54,561 bases of DNA, from assembly GCA_023664705.1 (NCBI GenBank), contig JAMPFE010000014.1:1-54561 (forward strand), in the 5' to 3' direction. Of this stretch, positions 24,348 to 32,627 are shown piece by piece. The position numbers and the translations under genes were made by a program. The notes below the pieces were generated by a model. The model was given only the letters and a program-made list of their open reading frames with translations. It made no database searches and was not told where the DNA came from. Position 1 is the first letter of the stretch; each line of letters begins with the position of its first letter. The stretch comes from Lachnospiraceae bacterium. GTDB lineage: Bacteria; Bacillota; Clostridia; Oscillospirales; Ruminococcaceae.

Positions 24348-25896
24348 TGCCGTTCGCCTCCCTTCCGTTCACTGCCGGCGGCATTATCTCGTTTATCAAC
24401 GCCATTTCATTCCGCAGAACGTTCATATTTTCCTCCCAATTCTCGCCGTAATATTCCCGCGTCACCTGCTCGTTGGTCTTCCAGCCGTGCTCCACCTCGC
24501 GGGCGTTCGCGACAGCTTCCTTTACGGGGTCGAGATGCGTCTGCGCGGGTCCGTCCCAACGTGCTCCGCACCAAGCCGCTCGAATGATCGGATCATCGAA
24601 AAAGCCCGGTGCGGTTATCAGACCGCGGGCGACCGCTTCCGCCAGAAAAGCCTCGTAAACGGGCTGGCAGAGATCGCTCACCACCCACGCGCGGCGCATT
24701 TTCACGACCTCCCAATACTCCTCAAGCGCGCCCTTCGCGGCGGAATAGGAGCTGTTAAACTCCTTGATAAGCACGTCATACGGCGTTTCCAACGCCGCGC
24801 CGACCTGTTTGATTATCGTTTTGTTGAATTCCTCAAACCCCGCCGTAGGAATATTCGGATTTCCGAAATCAACGTCCTCGTCGTCGCCTATCGTGATGCA
24901 AGCTCCCGGCTCCATCACATATTCGGGAGTGTCATCGTAATAGTCGTCATCGTCCGATTCGCCCTCATCGACCGTCGTTTGATTGGTCGGCAGCATCGAG
25001 GAAGTGAGGTCGCCCTTCTTTTTGACTACCATCGTGAAATACGTCTGAACAATAGCCGCAGTCAACGTAGCCTCCATGTGTCTGCGGTCTTGCAATATCA
25101 CTTCAACGACCGACGCTAAAAAGGTAACGCCCCGATACTGGTCGGGACGTTCCGCGTTCATGATTTGTAAGATGTTGGGGATCCCCGTCTTCTTTCCGAC
25201 AGCTTCCACGCGCACCCACTTCTGATTTTTTGTATCGGCAAACGGCGTAAATCCTGGATAATACGGGCAGATGTGATATGCCACGACACGCCCGCTGTCG
25301 TCTACCTCGACGCCGTCATGTACGGCGTTCCCTTCGTATTCGCCCTCGGTGGCGCTAAAAATGCCGTCCACGACGCTGTAAGGCGTGCAGACTCTATCTG
25401 CTTCTACAAGCTGGAGACGCAGCGAAAACGGCTGAAGCCGCGTCGATTTCACGCGTTTTAGCAGTATAAAAACATCGCCGCTCATCAGCCACGATTTGAC
25501 CGCGAGGTACTGCAGCTCGAAGAAATTGTTCAAACCGAGAGCGTCGCAGTTTCTGCGGTCACTGCACCATGTGTGAAACATCGCCTCAACCTTTTTGCAC
25601 CACGCCTTTGCGGCTTCGGGGCTTAATCCGAGCAGCTCATGGTCGATATTGCATTTCATTCTCAAACCTCTGCCGACGATCTTCGTGCAGTTGGTATTGA
25701 TAGCCGCCGCCGCGACCGGAGACGCCATATATAGCATTCGTCCGCGCTGCCGCAGCGTCATGTTGTTGAAATCAATGTCCTCGACCGCCGAGCCGGACAG
25801 CGCGTTGAATTTCTTAAGCGAGTTTTTCTCGTGCGAAGCGCCAGCGTCGGAGTAGCCGCTCGCTATTCGCGCCTTGACGTTGTGCATCCTGCGCAT
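24331..25896 (-). CDS. portal protein (lambda gpB family)
   Basis: 521 aa portal: YSDAGASHEKNSLKKF, RQRGRMLYMASPVAAAAINT (partial), MKCNIDHELLGLS, FFELQYLAVKSWLMSGDVF and ETPYDVLIKEFNSSYSAAKG. It forms the 12-mer gate at the capsid vertex through which DNA is packed by the terminase. An acidic loop (ESDDDDYYDD) occurs around 310-320. ATG 25896 has GAGGTGACAG ahead. A terminator precedes the gene, so it may have a separate promoter. Confidence 0.94.
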   Translation of the reverse strand: MRRMHNVKARIASGYSDAGASHEKNSLKKFNALSGSAVEDIDFNNMTLRQRGRMLYMASPVAAAAINTNCTKIVGRGLRMKCNIDHELLGLSPEAAKAWCKKVEAMFHTWCSDRRNCDALGLNNFFELQYLAVKSWLMSGDVFILLKRVKSTRLQPFSLRLQLVEADRVCTPYSVVDGIFSATEGEYEGNAVHDGVEVDDSGRVVAYHICPYYPGFTPFADTKNQKWVRVEAVGKKTGIPNILQIMNAERPDQYRGVTFLASVVEVILQDRRHMEATLTAAIVQTYFTMVVKKKGDLTSSMLPTNQTTVDEGESDDDDYYDDTPEYVMEPGACITIGDDEDVDFGNPNIPTAGFEEFNKTIIKQVGAALETPYDVLIKEFNSSYSAAKGALEEYWEVVKMRRAWVVSDLCQPVYEAFLAEAVARGLITAPGFFDDPIIRAAWCGARWDGPAQTHLDPVKEAVANAREVEHGWKTNEQVTREYYGENWEENMNVLRNEMALINEIMPPAVNGREANGNANRK

Positions 25897-26007
25897 CTAT
25901 CTGTCACCTCGTTCTGTATTTACGAATTGTGTTATTATCATAAGCGGATATTAGGCGCGAAAGGAGTAAACTCGCCGTATATCCGCAGCATACGCCCGCA
26001 AGGGCAT
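25897..26007. other. gap upstream of the portal gene
   Basis: About 110 bases without a gene. I see the portal ribosome site and a small CGCCCGCAAGGGCG-type inverted repeat, but no convincing promoter. Confidence 0.5.
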
Positions 26008-26027
26008 AAAAAGCCCCTGTTGGGGGC
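26008..26027 (-). terminator. terminator after the gpW-like gene
   Basis: GCCCC / GGGGC stem with a CAACA loop followed by TTTTTAT on the minus strand, just past the stop at 26034. A partial terminator here would lower portal transcription relative to the terminase genes. Confidence 0.7.
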
Positions 26028-26033
26028 ATATAC

Positions 26034-26291
26034 TCATTTGTCGTTCGGAATGATCGAGCAGATCGCGCGAGTGGGTCTGTTGTGCAGTATCGCGTCGTAG
26101 TACGCCTGCTTGTTCACCGCGTCGTCCAGCTCGGCGGAGAGCCGCGAAAGGTCGAACTTGGTGATCTGCCTGTCTCCGATGGTGTACGATTTCACGCCGC
26201 CTGCGGTCAGCGCCGTCTGAGCTTGTATAAGCTGGTCGATCCGCTCGGTATAATAATTGTACATTTTTCGGGCTGTTTGCTTGCTTATCAT
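26034..26291 (-). CDS. gpW-like / DUF6148 head completion protein
   Basis: 85 aa: MYNYYTERIDQLIQAQ, KSYTIGDRQITKFDLSRLSA (helix-beta hairpin-helix pattern of gpW-type proteins). In lambda, gpW lies between the large terminase and portal genes, exactly the position here, and joins the tail to the filled head. ATG 26291 follows GAGGAGAAGC. Confidence 0.75.
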   Translation of the reverse strand: MISKQTARKMYNYYTERIDQLIQAQTALTAGGVKSYTIGDRQITKFDLSRLSAELDDAVNKQAYYDAILHNRPTRAICSIIPNDK

Positions 26292-26302
26292 GCCGCTTCT
26301 CC

Positions 26303-28234
26303 TCACCAATCGTTGAATCCGTTGTCCCGTCGTCTCGCCGGCGGTTTTTTCCTTTTCTTCTTTTCGGGAACTTTCCCGGCGCGTATATTTCTCAGCCTAT
26401 TCTCCATCGCGTCAAGGTCGGGATCGACCACCTCAAACGCCGCGTTCGCGTAGTTGCGGCAGTCAAGCCCCTCGTTGCGCTCGTGACCGGGGATCTTCTC
26501 CCACTGCCACGGATTGGTCTTTTTCTTTTTGTCGTACACCAAATGCTCCGACATAAGCGATTTAAAGTACGCTTTCCCGTAGTCATCGCGTTTCGGAAAA
26601 TGGCAGTAACGCGCGCCGGGAGTCTGCACCTTCAAATCGTCGAATATCTTTTGCTTGCCGGCATTTACGCCGATCTCGTACACCCAAGTGGGAATGAGCC
26701 TCTTGGTGTTTTTCTCGTCGCCGATAACGATGTTCTGACGCTTCGGCGGCGACGTGTACGGTATATCCCGGTTGCCGGCGGCGCCCTTTATCGCGAACAC
26801 GTTCTTGTGAAAGCGCTCCAAACACCGCAGCCTTACCTCTTTTGTGAAATGTCCGCCCTCGTCCACAAACGTCAGCGAAATTTTCAGCGACACACCGTCC
26901 GCGAACGTGTATTTATGATCTATCACATCATCAAGCCGCTCCCACACCTCGTCGGTGTCGGGTCTGCCCATGATGATGCCCTTCTTGATGCCCCATTTTT
27001 CGCCGAAATGGCCGTAGCCGACCACTTCATACTCCAAACGGTTGTCCTGCGTATCCACGCCGCAAGTCAGTGCCAGAACGCCGTCCGGCAGTTCCGCCGC
27101 GTATTCCTCGCGCCGTGCCATAATGTCGTCCTCCGAAGCCAGATCGCCGCGGTTCTCCCACAGCCATCCGAATTTTGTATTCCACACTGCTTGAAGCTTT
27201 GCATTATCTCCTTGCGCTTGCAAATACTGAATACAAATTCTATACCAATCCGCCCATGGAGAAGTCCAAGCGTTCAGCCAAAATGAGCGCGTTTTTTGGA
27301 GCTTCAACGCCTCCGGCACTTCCGCGACCCATTTTGCGGGCTGTTTTTTTACCTCAAATTCGGTCGATATTCCGCCGCATTTGGGGCAGACGTAGAAAAT
27401 CTCCTCAATCTCAAAGACCTTTTGACCCTTTTCGTCTGTTCCGAGTTCATTATGAGGAAAACGAATTTGGTCAAATGTAACCTCCGAGTATTCACCGCAA
27501 TGACGGCATTCACTCATCCACCGTTCTTTTGTGCCGGTTTCAAAAGCCGCCGCGATATTGCTTGCGTCCTTGATAGTAGGAGTTGAAACCTCAACCATTT
27601 TTCTGTTATAAAAGGTTGTCGTTCTCGCGGTCGCCAGCTCCCACGGGTTTCCCTCGGAGCCTGCCGACAACGCCCAGCGGTCGCGCTCGTCGCCGAAAAG
27701 ATACCGTATCGGACGCGAGCACAGCGCGTGAGCTTCGGTCGAGCCCGTAAGCGTCAGCATACCGCCGAGAAAAGCCTTCTGCAATACGGTATTGCTCGAA
27801 TCGCGGCTCTTGGGCGCGGCAACGGCTTTTCTTAGGCACTTTGTTTCCCGTATCATCGGCGCGATACGTTCCTTTGAGTAAGCCTTCGCGTCGTCAACAG
27901 TCGGTTCGACAAGCAAAATAGGACCGGGATCTTGCGTAATACAATATCCGATCATATTATTGATCGCTTCCGATTTTCCGACCTGTGAAGCGGCAACAAC
28001 AACGATATGTTCAACCTTTGGATCGTTGAAGCTGTTCAAAATATCCAGCATATACGGCGTTCTGGACGTTCTCCACTTGCCGACCTCCGCCGATGCCTCG
28101 GAAGACAGCCGGCGGTTCTTGTCGGCCCACTCCGAAACTGTGATCTTTTCGGGCGGCTTCATCGCATTCAAGACCTTGCTAAGACAGGCATTGAGCTTTG
28201 CCGCCCGCTCCTGCTCGGTCTCTGCGCGATACAT
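26303..28234 (-). CDS. terminase large subunit (GpA family)
   Basis: 643 aa packaging motor of the lambda GpA type. Walker A-like AASQVGKSE at about 81-89, LLVEPTVDDAKAYSKERIAP, the Walker B region RYLFGDERDRW, a zinc-like CRHC/CPKC pair around 250-290, and the nuclease domain starting LTCGVDTQDNRLEYEVVGYG. A Lys/Arg-rich C-terminus (EKKKRKKPPARRR) follows. It cuts concatemers and pumps DNA into the prohead together with the Nu1-like subunit. ATG 28234 follows TGGAGGTGCAAG. Confidence 0.95.
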   Translation of the reverse strand: MYRAETEQERAAKLNACLSKVLNAMKPPEKITVSEWADKNRRLSSEASAEVGKWRTSRTPYMLDILNSFNDPKVEHIVVVAASQVGKSEAINNMIGYCITQDPGPILLVEPTVDDAKAYSKERIAPMIRETKCLRKAVAAPKSRDSSNTVLQKAFLGGMLTLTGSTEAHALCSRPIRYLFGDERDRWALSAGSEGNPWELATARTTTFYNRKMVEVSTPTIKDASNIAAAFETGTKERWMSECRHCGEYSEVTFDQIRFPHNELGTDEKGQKVFEIEEIFYVCPKCGGISTEFEVKKQPAKWVAEVPEALKLQKTRSFWLNAWTSPWADWYRICIQYLQAQGDNAKLQAVWNTKFGWLWENRGDLASEDDIMARREEYAAELPDGVLALTCGVDTQDNRLEYEVVGYGHFGEKWGIKKGIIMGRPDTDEVWERLDDVIDHKYTFADGVSLKISLTFVDEGGHFTKEVRLRCLERFHKNVFAIKGAAGNRDIPYTSPPKRQNIVIGDEKNTKRLIPTWVYEIGVNAGKQKIFDDLKVQTPGARYCHFPKRDDYGKAYFKSLMSEHLVYDKKKKTNPWQWEKIPGHERNEGLDCRNYANAAFEVVDPDLDAMENRLRNIRAGKVPEKKKRKKPPARRRDNGFNDW

Positions 28235-28414
28235 CTTGCACCTCCAAAAAGGAAAACCGCCAGAAAGCGCGGTGGTTATCAGACTTAAATACTATATGTG
28301 ACCCTGTTTCCGAATCCGCGCCCGCCGAACGGTTTTATTGCAGAAAATCTGCGGTCTGCCGTCTATGCTAACGGCACAACGCAGACTTTTTGAAGTCGAT
28401 TGCAAAATCGTATT
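28235..28414. other. gap with a palindromic element before the terminase gene
   Basis: No gene. Minus-strand hairpin GTCTGCGTTGTGCCGT...ACGGCAGACCGCAGAT, then TTTTC (about 28345-28395), could be a partial terminator between the nuclease and terminase genes. Confidence 0.5.
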
Positions 28415-28777
28415 TTACAATTTACTTTCAAGATATTTGATAATATCGCGTTCGGCTTCCTCGCAGCCGAAACAGATACAGGCGGCATATCCAAGAGCCG
28501 AAAGCTGTCCGAGCCATTCCTTTTGGTTATCGGTCGGTCTGCCGGACGCAGATTTCAGTTCGATAAACAGCCCGTGATACTTTCCGCGCGGCACGGGAAG
28601 AAACAGATCGGGGACTCCCGGTTTTACGCCCATGCGCTTGAACCGTGCGCCCTCGCGGGCATTGCGCTTTCCGCCGTTCGGAATGTGAAACAGCATATTC
28701 AGTTCGGGGTACTTGCAGGACTGCAGCGCAGCCCAATCAAACAAACAGATTTGCTCGCTGTCCTCGTAGTGGTTCAT
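28415..28777 (-). CDS. VRR-NUC domain nuclease
   Basis: 120 aa, single-domain VRR-NUC (PD-(D/E)XK fold): HIPNGGKRNAREGARFKRMG, the catalytic core PGVPDLFLP with Asp, FIELKSASGRPTDNQKEWL with Glu and Lys, and a C-terminal YLESKL. Virus-type VRR nucleases act on branched DNA, here probably clearing structures before packaging, fitting its place right ahead of the terminase. ATG 28777 has AGAAGGTG. It is the first gene after the CGTGAC-box promoter. Confidence 0.93.
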   Translation of the reverse strand: MNHYEDSEQICLFDWAALQSCKYPELNMLFHIPNGGKRNAREGARFKRMGVKPGVPDLFLPVPRGKYHGLFIELKSASGRPTDNQKEWLGQLSALGYAACICFGCEEAERDIIKYLESKL

Positions 28778-28885
28778 TTTTTCACCTTCTAAATTTTCCC
28801 ACAAGAAAGGCGGCTTGCAAAAATTACAAGCCGCCAATTACGGAGGAAAACGGAACGTCAACAGAAATATTCTATTGCAATTATA

Positions 28886-28927
28886 ATTATACCATAGGCG
28901 CAGCGTGACAATCGTGACATTCGTGAC
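28886..28927 (-). promoter_or_regulatory. CGTGAC-box promoter A (candidate late promoter)
   Basis: Minus strand: three GTCACG boxes at exact 9-bp period (plus-strand CGTGAC at 28904, 28913, 28922), then 12 bases, then TATAAT (28886-28891). There is no consensus -35 at the usual distance, so an activator or special factor is likely. The same geometry recurs at 36462-36503. It reads into VRR-NUC, terminase and the structural genes. Confidence 0.7.
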
Positions 28928-28993
28928 ATTATTTCAAAAAATATTGCACAAATATCGCATTCCGTTATTATCACTTTTCACCAAAAACACATC

Positions 28994-29620
28994 TCACTCC
29001 TCTTCATCGTCCTCATCATCAAGCGCGTCGCGCTTCATCCGCTGCCGCACAAGCTCGTCGTACCGCTTGGGGTCGTATTTATATTCCGACAGATCTTTGA
29101 GAATATCGTTTACCTCGCGCTCGATTATCTTCTGCACCTCGGCAGGCTCGGACGATGCCGCACAGTCCATCGCGCACCGCCCGGCGAGCGCGGTGATCGA
29201 GCCGCGAATAAAGAACAGCAGATCGGCGGTCATCGCCTGCACGTCCTCTGAACGGTGCATTTTCCCGCGAAGCTCGTCGGCGGACAGCTTCGCCATATCC
29301 GCCTTAGCTTCCCTGAGTTCCGCGTCCGCCAGTTTCTTCCGCGCGTCAAGCTGCGCCATATCCTCGTTAACCTTTTTTACGCTTCCCTCGATATGCTGGC
29401 AGTAGTCCTTCACAGTTTCAAATAAATCGTACAGCATACCGTGTGACGTTTTTGTTTTATGGATTATGCCGTCACCCGTGATCTGGCTGATCCGTGATTT
29501 GGTCTTACCTAACGCCCTGCAAATATCGGCAGCTGTCACAAAAATAGGCGTTCCCGCTTCCAGCGAATAGATGATCTGCCCCGCGCTTTTGCCGGCGGTC
29601 GTGCTGCTTTTCCTTGCCAT
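28994..29620 (-). CDS. terminase small subunit (Nu1-like)
   Basis: 208 aa. An N-terminal winged helix-turn-helix (FVTAADICRALGKTKSRISQ, ITGDGIIHKTK), a coiled coil (about 80-115) and an acidic tail (DALDDEDDEEE). This is the Nu1 layout: the HTH binds the cos region, the rest contacts the GpA-like large subunit. ATG 29620 follows AAGGGGATAGG. It lies upstream of promoter A, so it may be transcribed from a different promoter than the large subunit. Confidence 0.88.
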   Translation of the reverse strand: MARKSSTTAGKSAGQIIYSLEAGTPIFVTAADICRALGKTKSRISQITGDGIIHKTKTSHGMLYDLFETVKDYCQHIEGSVKKVNEDMAQLDARKKLADAELREAKADMAKLSADELRGKMHRSEDVQAMTADLLFFIRGSITALAGRCAMDCAASSEPAEVQKIIEREVNDILKDLSEYKYDPKRYDELVRQRMKRDALDDEDDEEE

Positions 29621-29810
29621 AGTCCTATCCCCTTTTCATTTCAAAGTTTAGTTTAATGCCCCGTTTTTTTCACCGCTAACTGAGCGCATCTCGGGGTCAA
29701 CGAGCCCGCAAGCCCCCGCCGGGGCGCGCACAGTACCTTTTTCGCGCTCAGCTTGAAAAGCCGCTCGGTCGTCCCGCTCGGCTTTTCTTTTTTTGATAAT
29801 ATCGCGCGGT
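29621..29810. other. gene-free stretch upstream of the terminase small subunit
   Basis: 190 bases with no credible gene. A bidirectional terminator-like hairpin (GAAAAGCCG 29755-29763 / CGGCTTTTC 29779-29787, then seven T) separates the accessory genes from the packaging genes. Because a Nu1-type protein is encoded next door, this and the next gap are places to look for cos. Confidence 0.6.
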
Positions 29811-30182
29811 TCAGTTGATCGTCATGAGAAACGCGGGGATCTTGTGCCGCCTTCCCGTTTCCCAATTCAAGCCGAACCTGTCATTGATCTTCACGACCCC
29901 TTTCAAGCTGCATCCTTTCTCGATCAACATTCCGATTGTATCTATCAGACTTGAGAATGTGCTTGAGATTGTGAACTCCGTTACCCCCTCGCGCTTCATG
30001 CTGTCAAGAATCCTGTCAATGTCATCAATCCAAATGATGTCGCTGAAATTTGGAAGCTCGTTCTCAGCCTCAATGCTGTAGCGGTACGCCTCACCAAACG
30101 TTGGCTGAATGTCAAGCTCCTTCCAAGTCCATTTCCCGTTCGAGGCAAGTGCCTTGTCGATCCGTTCGATCTGTGTTTTCAT
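29811..30182 (-). CDS. hypothetical phage protein
   Basis: 123 aa, mixed alpha/beta: NGKWTWKELDIQPTFGEAYR, FSDIIWIDDIDRILDSMKRE (partial), TISSTFSSLIDTIGML and VKINDRFGLNWETGRR. I do not recognise the family with confidence. ATG 30182 has GGAGGACACGAAA. What stands out is its upstream region, which is nearly identical to that of the amidoligase gene, so the two are likely expressed together. Confidence 0.6.
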   Translation of the reverse strand: MKTQIERIDKALASNGKWTWKELDIQPTFGEAYRYSIEAENELPNFSDIIWIDDIDRILDSMKREGVTEFTISSTFSSLIDTIGMLIEKGCSLKGVVKINDRFGLNWETGRRHKIPAFLMTIN

Positions 30183-30267
30183 TTTCGTGTCCTCCGTCTT
30201 TTTTGTTTTCCGTAGGGTCTCTCCCTTTCGGTAACTGTATATTAACTCTAAAACGGATAAATAGCAA
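30183..30267 (-). promoter_or_regulatory. accessory promoter 1 with structured leader
   Basis: Minus strand: TTGCTA (30262-30267), 17 bases ending AGAGT, TAATAT (30239-30244), then a leader with a small hairpin CCG..AGGG/CCCT..CGG and the GGAGG ribosome site. About 85 bases align with the amidoligase leader (32096-32183). An 11-bp inverted repeat GGAATATTTGT / ACAAATATTCC (30278-30311) lies upstream and may be an operator. Confidence 0.7.
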
Positions 30268-30329
30268 GCGGTTTTTCGGAATATTTGTACAATAGTTTTC
30301 ACAAATATTCCGAGCCGCTTTTGTGTATA

Positions 30330-30536
30330 TTACGCCCCCTGCGCTCTGTGGATTATTTCGATTATCTCGTTCTGCTCGTCGGTGCTTACGCCCATGCTTT
30401 CCAATGCCTCGCGCGTCCCGCAGTCCGAGCAGATAAACGCCCCGTCCACGCGGGAGAGCGCGGGAACACAGTCGACCGTTTGTCTGCATTTCGGGCAGAA
30501 CGTGATGTGAAGCCGCTCACCGTGATTGATACTCAT
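30330..30536 (-). CDS. small zinc-ribbon protein
   Basis: 68 aa with two Cys pairs, FCPKCRQTVDC and FICSDCGT, and a helical C-terminus (DEQNEIIEIIHRAQG). Very likely binds one zinc ion. Such proteins are frequent in Firmicutes phage accessory regions; function unknown. ATG 30536 overlaps the stop of the cyclotransferase gene, so it is co-translated with it. Confidence 0.75.
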   Translation of the reverse strand: MSINHGERLHITFCPKCRQTVDCVPALSRVDGAFICSDCGTREALESMGVSTDEQNEIIEIIHRAQGA

Positions 30537-30985
30537 AACCTCGCACTCCTTTCCAAAGCCGCTCTCAAGAATTTTTCGTCAAACCCGAATTCCTCGTAGC
30601 CCTCGCGGCAAGTGTCTATGTAAGCCTCGCTCGGCATTCCGAGCGGACGGTTTTCGTGCATGATGTACACAAAAGCCGCTCGTTTCTCGACCGTTCCGTC
30701 AAGGAGTTTGATGCTGATTGTCAGCTCCTTTTTGTAGTAAAAAGTAGGGAAGCCCTCATAGCGGTCAAGCGCCTTTTCGTTTTCGGGGCTGACCTCCCAC
30801 GCTGCAACGGGTACTTTTCCACCGCGCTTTTTCTCAATAGTCAGGTACGAGCCGCTCAGCGAACCTTTAAACAGCAACTCATAATTTCTGATCTCCGCAG
30901 TTCCGATGACCTTCGCACCGGGGCAGCGACACCGCATTTGATAAACGTTCAAATTGCTTCCGTAAGCCAAGTACAGTTTTTTCAT
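30533..30985 (-). CDS. gamma-glutamylcyclotransferase-like protein (GGCT/AIG2)
   Basis: 150 aa of the GGCT fold: LYLAYGSNLN with the substrate-binding YGSNL at residues 7-11, SYLTIEKK, VPVAAWEVSPENEKALDRYEG with the catalytic Glu region, and YYKKEL. The family cleaves gamma-glutamyl amide bonds. It lies next to an amidoligase, the enzyme type that makes such bonds; this pairing is known from comparative studies of phage and bacterial amidoligases. ATG 30985 has GGAAAGGTGG ahead. Confidence 0.92.
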   Translation of the reverse strand: MKKLYLAYGSNLNVYQMRCRCPGAKVIGTAEIRNYELLFKGSLSGSYLTIEKKRGGKVPVAAWEVSPENEKALDRYEGFPTFYYKKELTISIKLLDGTVEKRAAFVYIMHENRPLGMPSEAYIDTCREGYEEFGFDEKFLRAALERSARL

Positions 30986-31138
30986 GTTAAAACCACCTTT
31001 CCGAGGCTCTTAACCGCCTCTCTATCCCCTTAAGCCCCGGTCAAAGCTCCGATGCGCCGCGTCCGTGCGGCGCTTGGGCTTTGACGGGGCAACCTCGTGT
31101 TGCCGCCGAAGCGGGCAGGGGAGGCCGCGTTGCTTTTG
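30986..31138. other. structured intergenic region between amidoligase and GGCT genes
   Basis: 153 bases, no gene. A long nested hairpin spans 31034-31090: GCCCCG.TCAAAGC pairs with GCTTTGAC.GGGGC, enclosing GCGCCGC / GCGGCGC. A second hairpin GGCAAC / GTTGCC follows on the plus-strand side. No U-tract on the minus strand, so an RNA element or processing site is more likely than a terminator. Confidence 0.65.
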
Positions 31139-32095
31139 TTATGCGGCGCGGCGGAATGAGCTGTTGCCGTCAAGCCGCTTTGTGAAGGTTTCGCGGGCGG
31201 TCTTGAATTCGTCTCCGATGAAGCCGAGGCGAAGAAGCCAAGTCCTCATCGCGTATTTTGGGTTTTCGGTCTGCTGAGGCTTCGGCGATGCGCTCTTTGC
31301 GTTCTTCGCGAGTGCGCTGAGTGCTAAGCAAAGCTGTATGTAGCTTTTGAGTTGTCCTGCGTGAAGTCCGTTCTGCTTGCTGCCAGCCGGGCTCCGGTCG
31401 CCGCTCGGCGCATCGAATTGGAAAAGCCGGAACTCAATCGTGCCTTTTGTGAATGTCGCGTGAAGATTGAGCATGTGGTAGCGGCTGCTGTTGTAGTGTG
31501 CGTTTCTGCCGTAATTCTCGCCTTGTGAACCGTACCAAATGTCCGCCAACTTTGCCATAGTGTTCGGCTTTTTGCTGTTCAGTTCCCTCAAGAACCGTTC
31601 GTCAACCGTGCGGCAGTACCGCGACATTCTGTGGGAATCAAGCTTCAGCGCGCTTGCAAGAAGCCGCTCGTGGCTTGCCATTATGTTCGCCAAGTTGCGC
31701 AGGGTCTGCGGCGTGTGGCCGTTCGCTCCGATGTGAATGTGAACTCCGCAGCCCCTTGTTGCGTCGCTTTTTGCGCCTGCCTTGCGCAATTTGCGAATGA
31801 GTTCCTGCAAGGTTTCAATGTCCGAGTAGGTGAGGATTGGGGTAACCAATTCGCATTTTTCGCTGTCCGGTCCGCAAATGCTGACGTCCTTTTGGAATTT
31901 CCATTCTCTGCCTTGCGCGTCCCATGCGCTCCAAGTGCTGTAACCGTTGCGCCCGTCGGTGTACTCGCTGCGGTTCGTTCCGAAGAACTTTGCGGCAATC
32001 TTCGCCGCGTCGCTGCGGGTTATGTTGTTCATCTCGACCTCAACCCCTATGGTTTGGTTCTTAATGCCTTCGATCTGCTTTTCGGTGTTTTTCAT
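31139..32095 (-). CDS. amidoligase-family enzyme with C-terminal tail module
   Basis: 318 aa. The body is the Amidoligase_2 (COOH-NH2 ligase, glutamine-synthetase-like) family: TIGVEVEMNNITRSDAAKI with the metal-binding E.E, CELVTPILTYSDIETLQEL, GCGVHIHIGANGHTPQTL and TIEFRLFQF. These enzymes join amino groups to carboxylates using ATP, probably to tag peptides or proteins. The last about 50 residues (YAMRTWLLRLGFIGDEFK) are shared with the gene at 32605-33303. ATG 32095 follows GGAGGAAACG. Neighbouring GGCT is a likely functional partner. Confidence 0.9.
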   Translation of the reverse strand: MKNTEKQIEGIKNQTIGVEVEMNNITRSDAAKIAAKFFGTNRSEYTDGRNGYSTWSAWDAQGREWKFQKDVSICGPDSEKCELVTPILTYSDIETLQELIRKLRKAGAKSDATRGCGVHIHIGANGHTPQTLRNLANIMASHERLLASALKLDSHRMSRYCRTVDERFLRELNSKKPNTMAKLADIWYGSQGENYGRNAHYNSSRYHMLNLHATFTKGTIEFRLFQFDAPSGDRSPAGSKQNGLHAGQLKSYIQLCLALSALAKNAKSASPKPQQTENPKYAMRTWLLRLGFIGDEFKTARETFTKRLDGNSSFRRAA

Positions 32096-32183
32096 TTTCG
32101 TTTCCTCCGTGTGTTTTTTTGTTTTCCCGTAGGGCTTTCCCTTTCGGTAGTCACATATTAACTCTTTACGGAGAATATAGCAA
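32096..32183 (-). promoter_or_regulatory. accessory promoter 2 with structured leader
   Basis: Minus strand: TTGCTA (32178-32183), 17 bases ending AGAGT, TAATAT (32155-32160). The leader carries CCGAAAGGGAAAGCCCTACG, able to form GGG-AAAG-CCC inside CCG/CGG. It matches the leader of the gene at 29811-30182 almost throughout. Confidence 0.72.
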
Positions 32184-32234
32184 GCGGTTTTGTGAAAAAA
32201 CGTACACAAACATTCGGCGCGGAATTTGTGTATA

Positions 32235-32627
32235 TTATGGCGGCTCGTAAGTGTCCGTGCAGACGCTCAGACCCGCCCGCAGTTCGGTATAGATCTTCGT
32301 GTACCGCTCTTGCTCCGAGCCTTCCGTGCCGCACATAGCTTCAAGGAAATACGCCTCGGCTTCGGATCTCTCGTCCCACAGCTTTCGTTCACCGTAACAA
32401 ACCGTCGTGACGCTGTCGAGCTTTCGGCAGGAGTCCACGCCGAGGATCAAATTCAAGCCCGATCCGTTATCCCAATCGACAAGGAGATTTCCGATATCAT
32501 CCACACCGCGAACCGTCCCTCTCGTTCCTTTCGGCGGCGCACCCGGATCGTCCATTTGTGTAAGCTCGACCCTTGTGCCGCAGGGATATTGTTTTCGATA
32601 ACGTTCAACTTTCGCTGCTCTGTCCAA
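32235..32627 (-). CDS. DUF4314-type protein
   Basis: 130 aa. Residues about 10-65 are a small beta-barrel of the DUF4314 type (CGTRVELTQMDDPGAPPKG, RGTVRGVDDIGNLLVDWDNG), and the C-terminal part is helical (SEQERYTKIYTELRAGL). TTG 32627 was chosen for GGGAGG 8 bases ahead; this gives a 23-bp overlap with the preceding gene and suggests coupling to it. Confidence 0.8.
   Translation of the reverse strand: MDRAAKVERYRKQYPCGTRVELTQMDDPGAPPKGTRGTVRGVDDIGNLLVDWDNGSGLNLILGVDSCRKLDSVTTVCYGERKLWDERSEAEAYFLEAMCGTEGSEQERYTKIYTELRAGLSVCTDTYEPP

Noticed and set aside
28904..28927. The CGTGAC repeats as a CRISPR array
   Set aside because: Units are 9 bp with 3-base gaps and only three copies; no spacers of useful length and no cas genes.
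29653..29865. A 70-codon frame upstream of the terminase small subunit
   Set aside because: It covers a terminator-like hairpin, lacks a ribosome site and overlaps the next gene.
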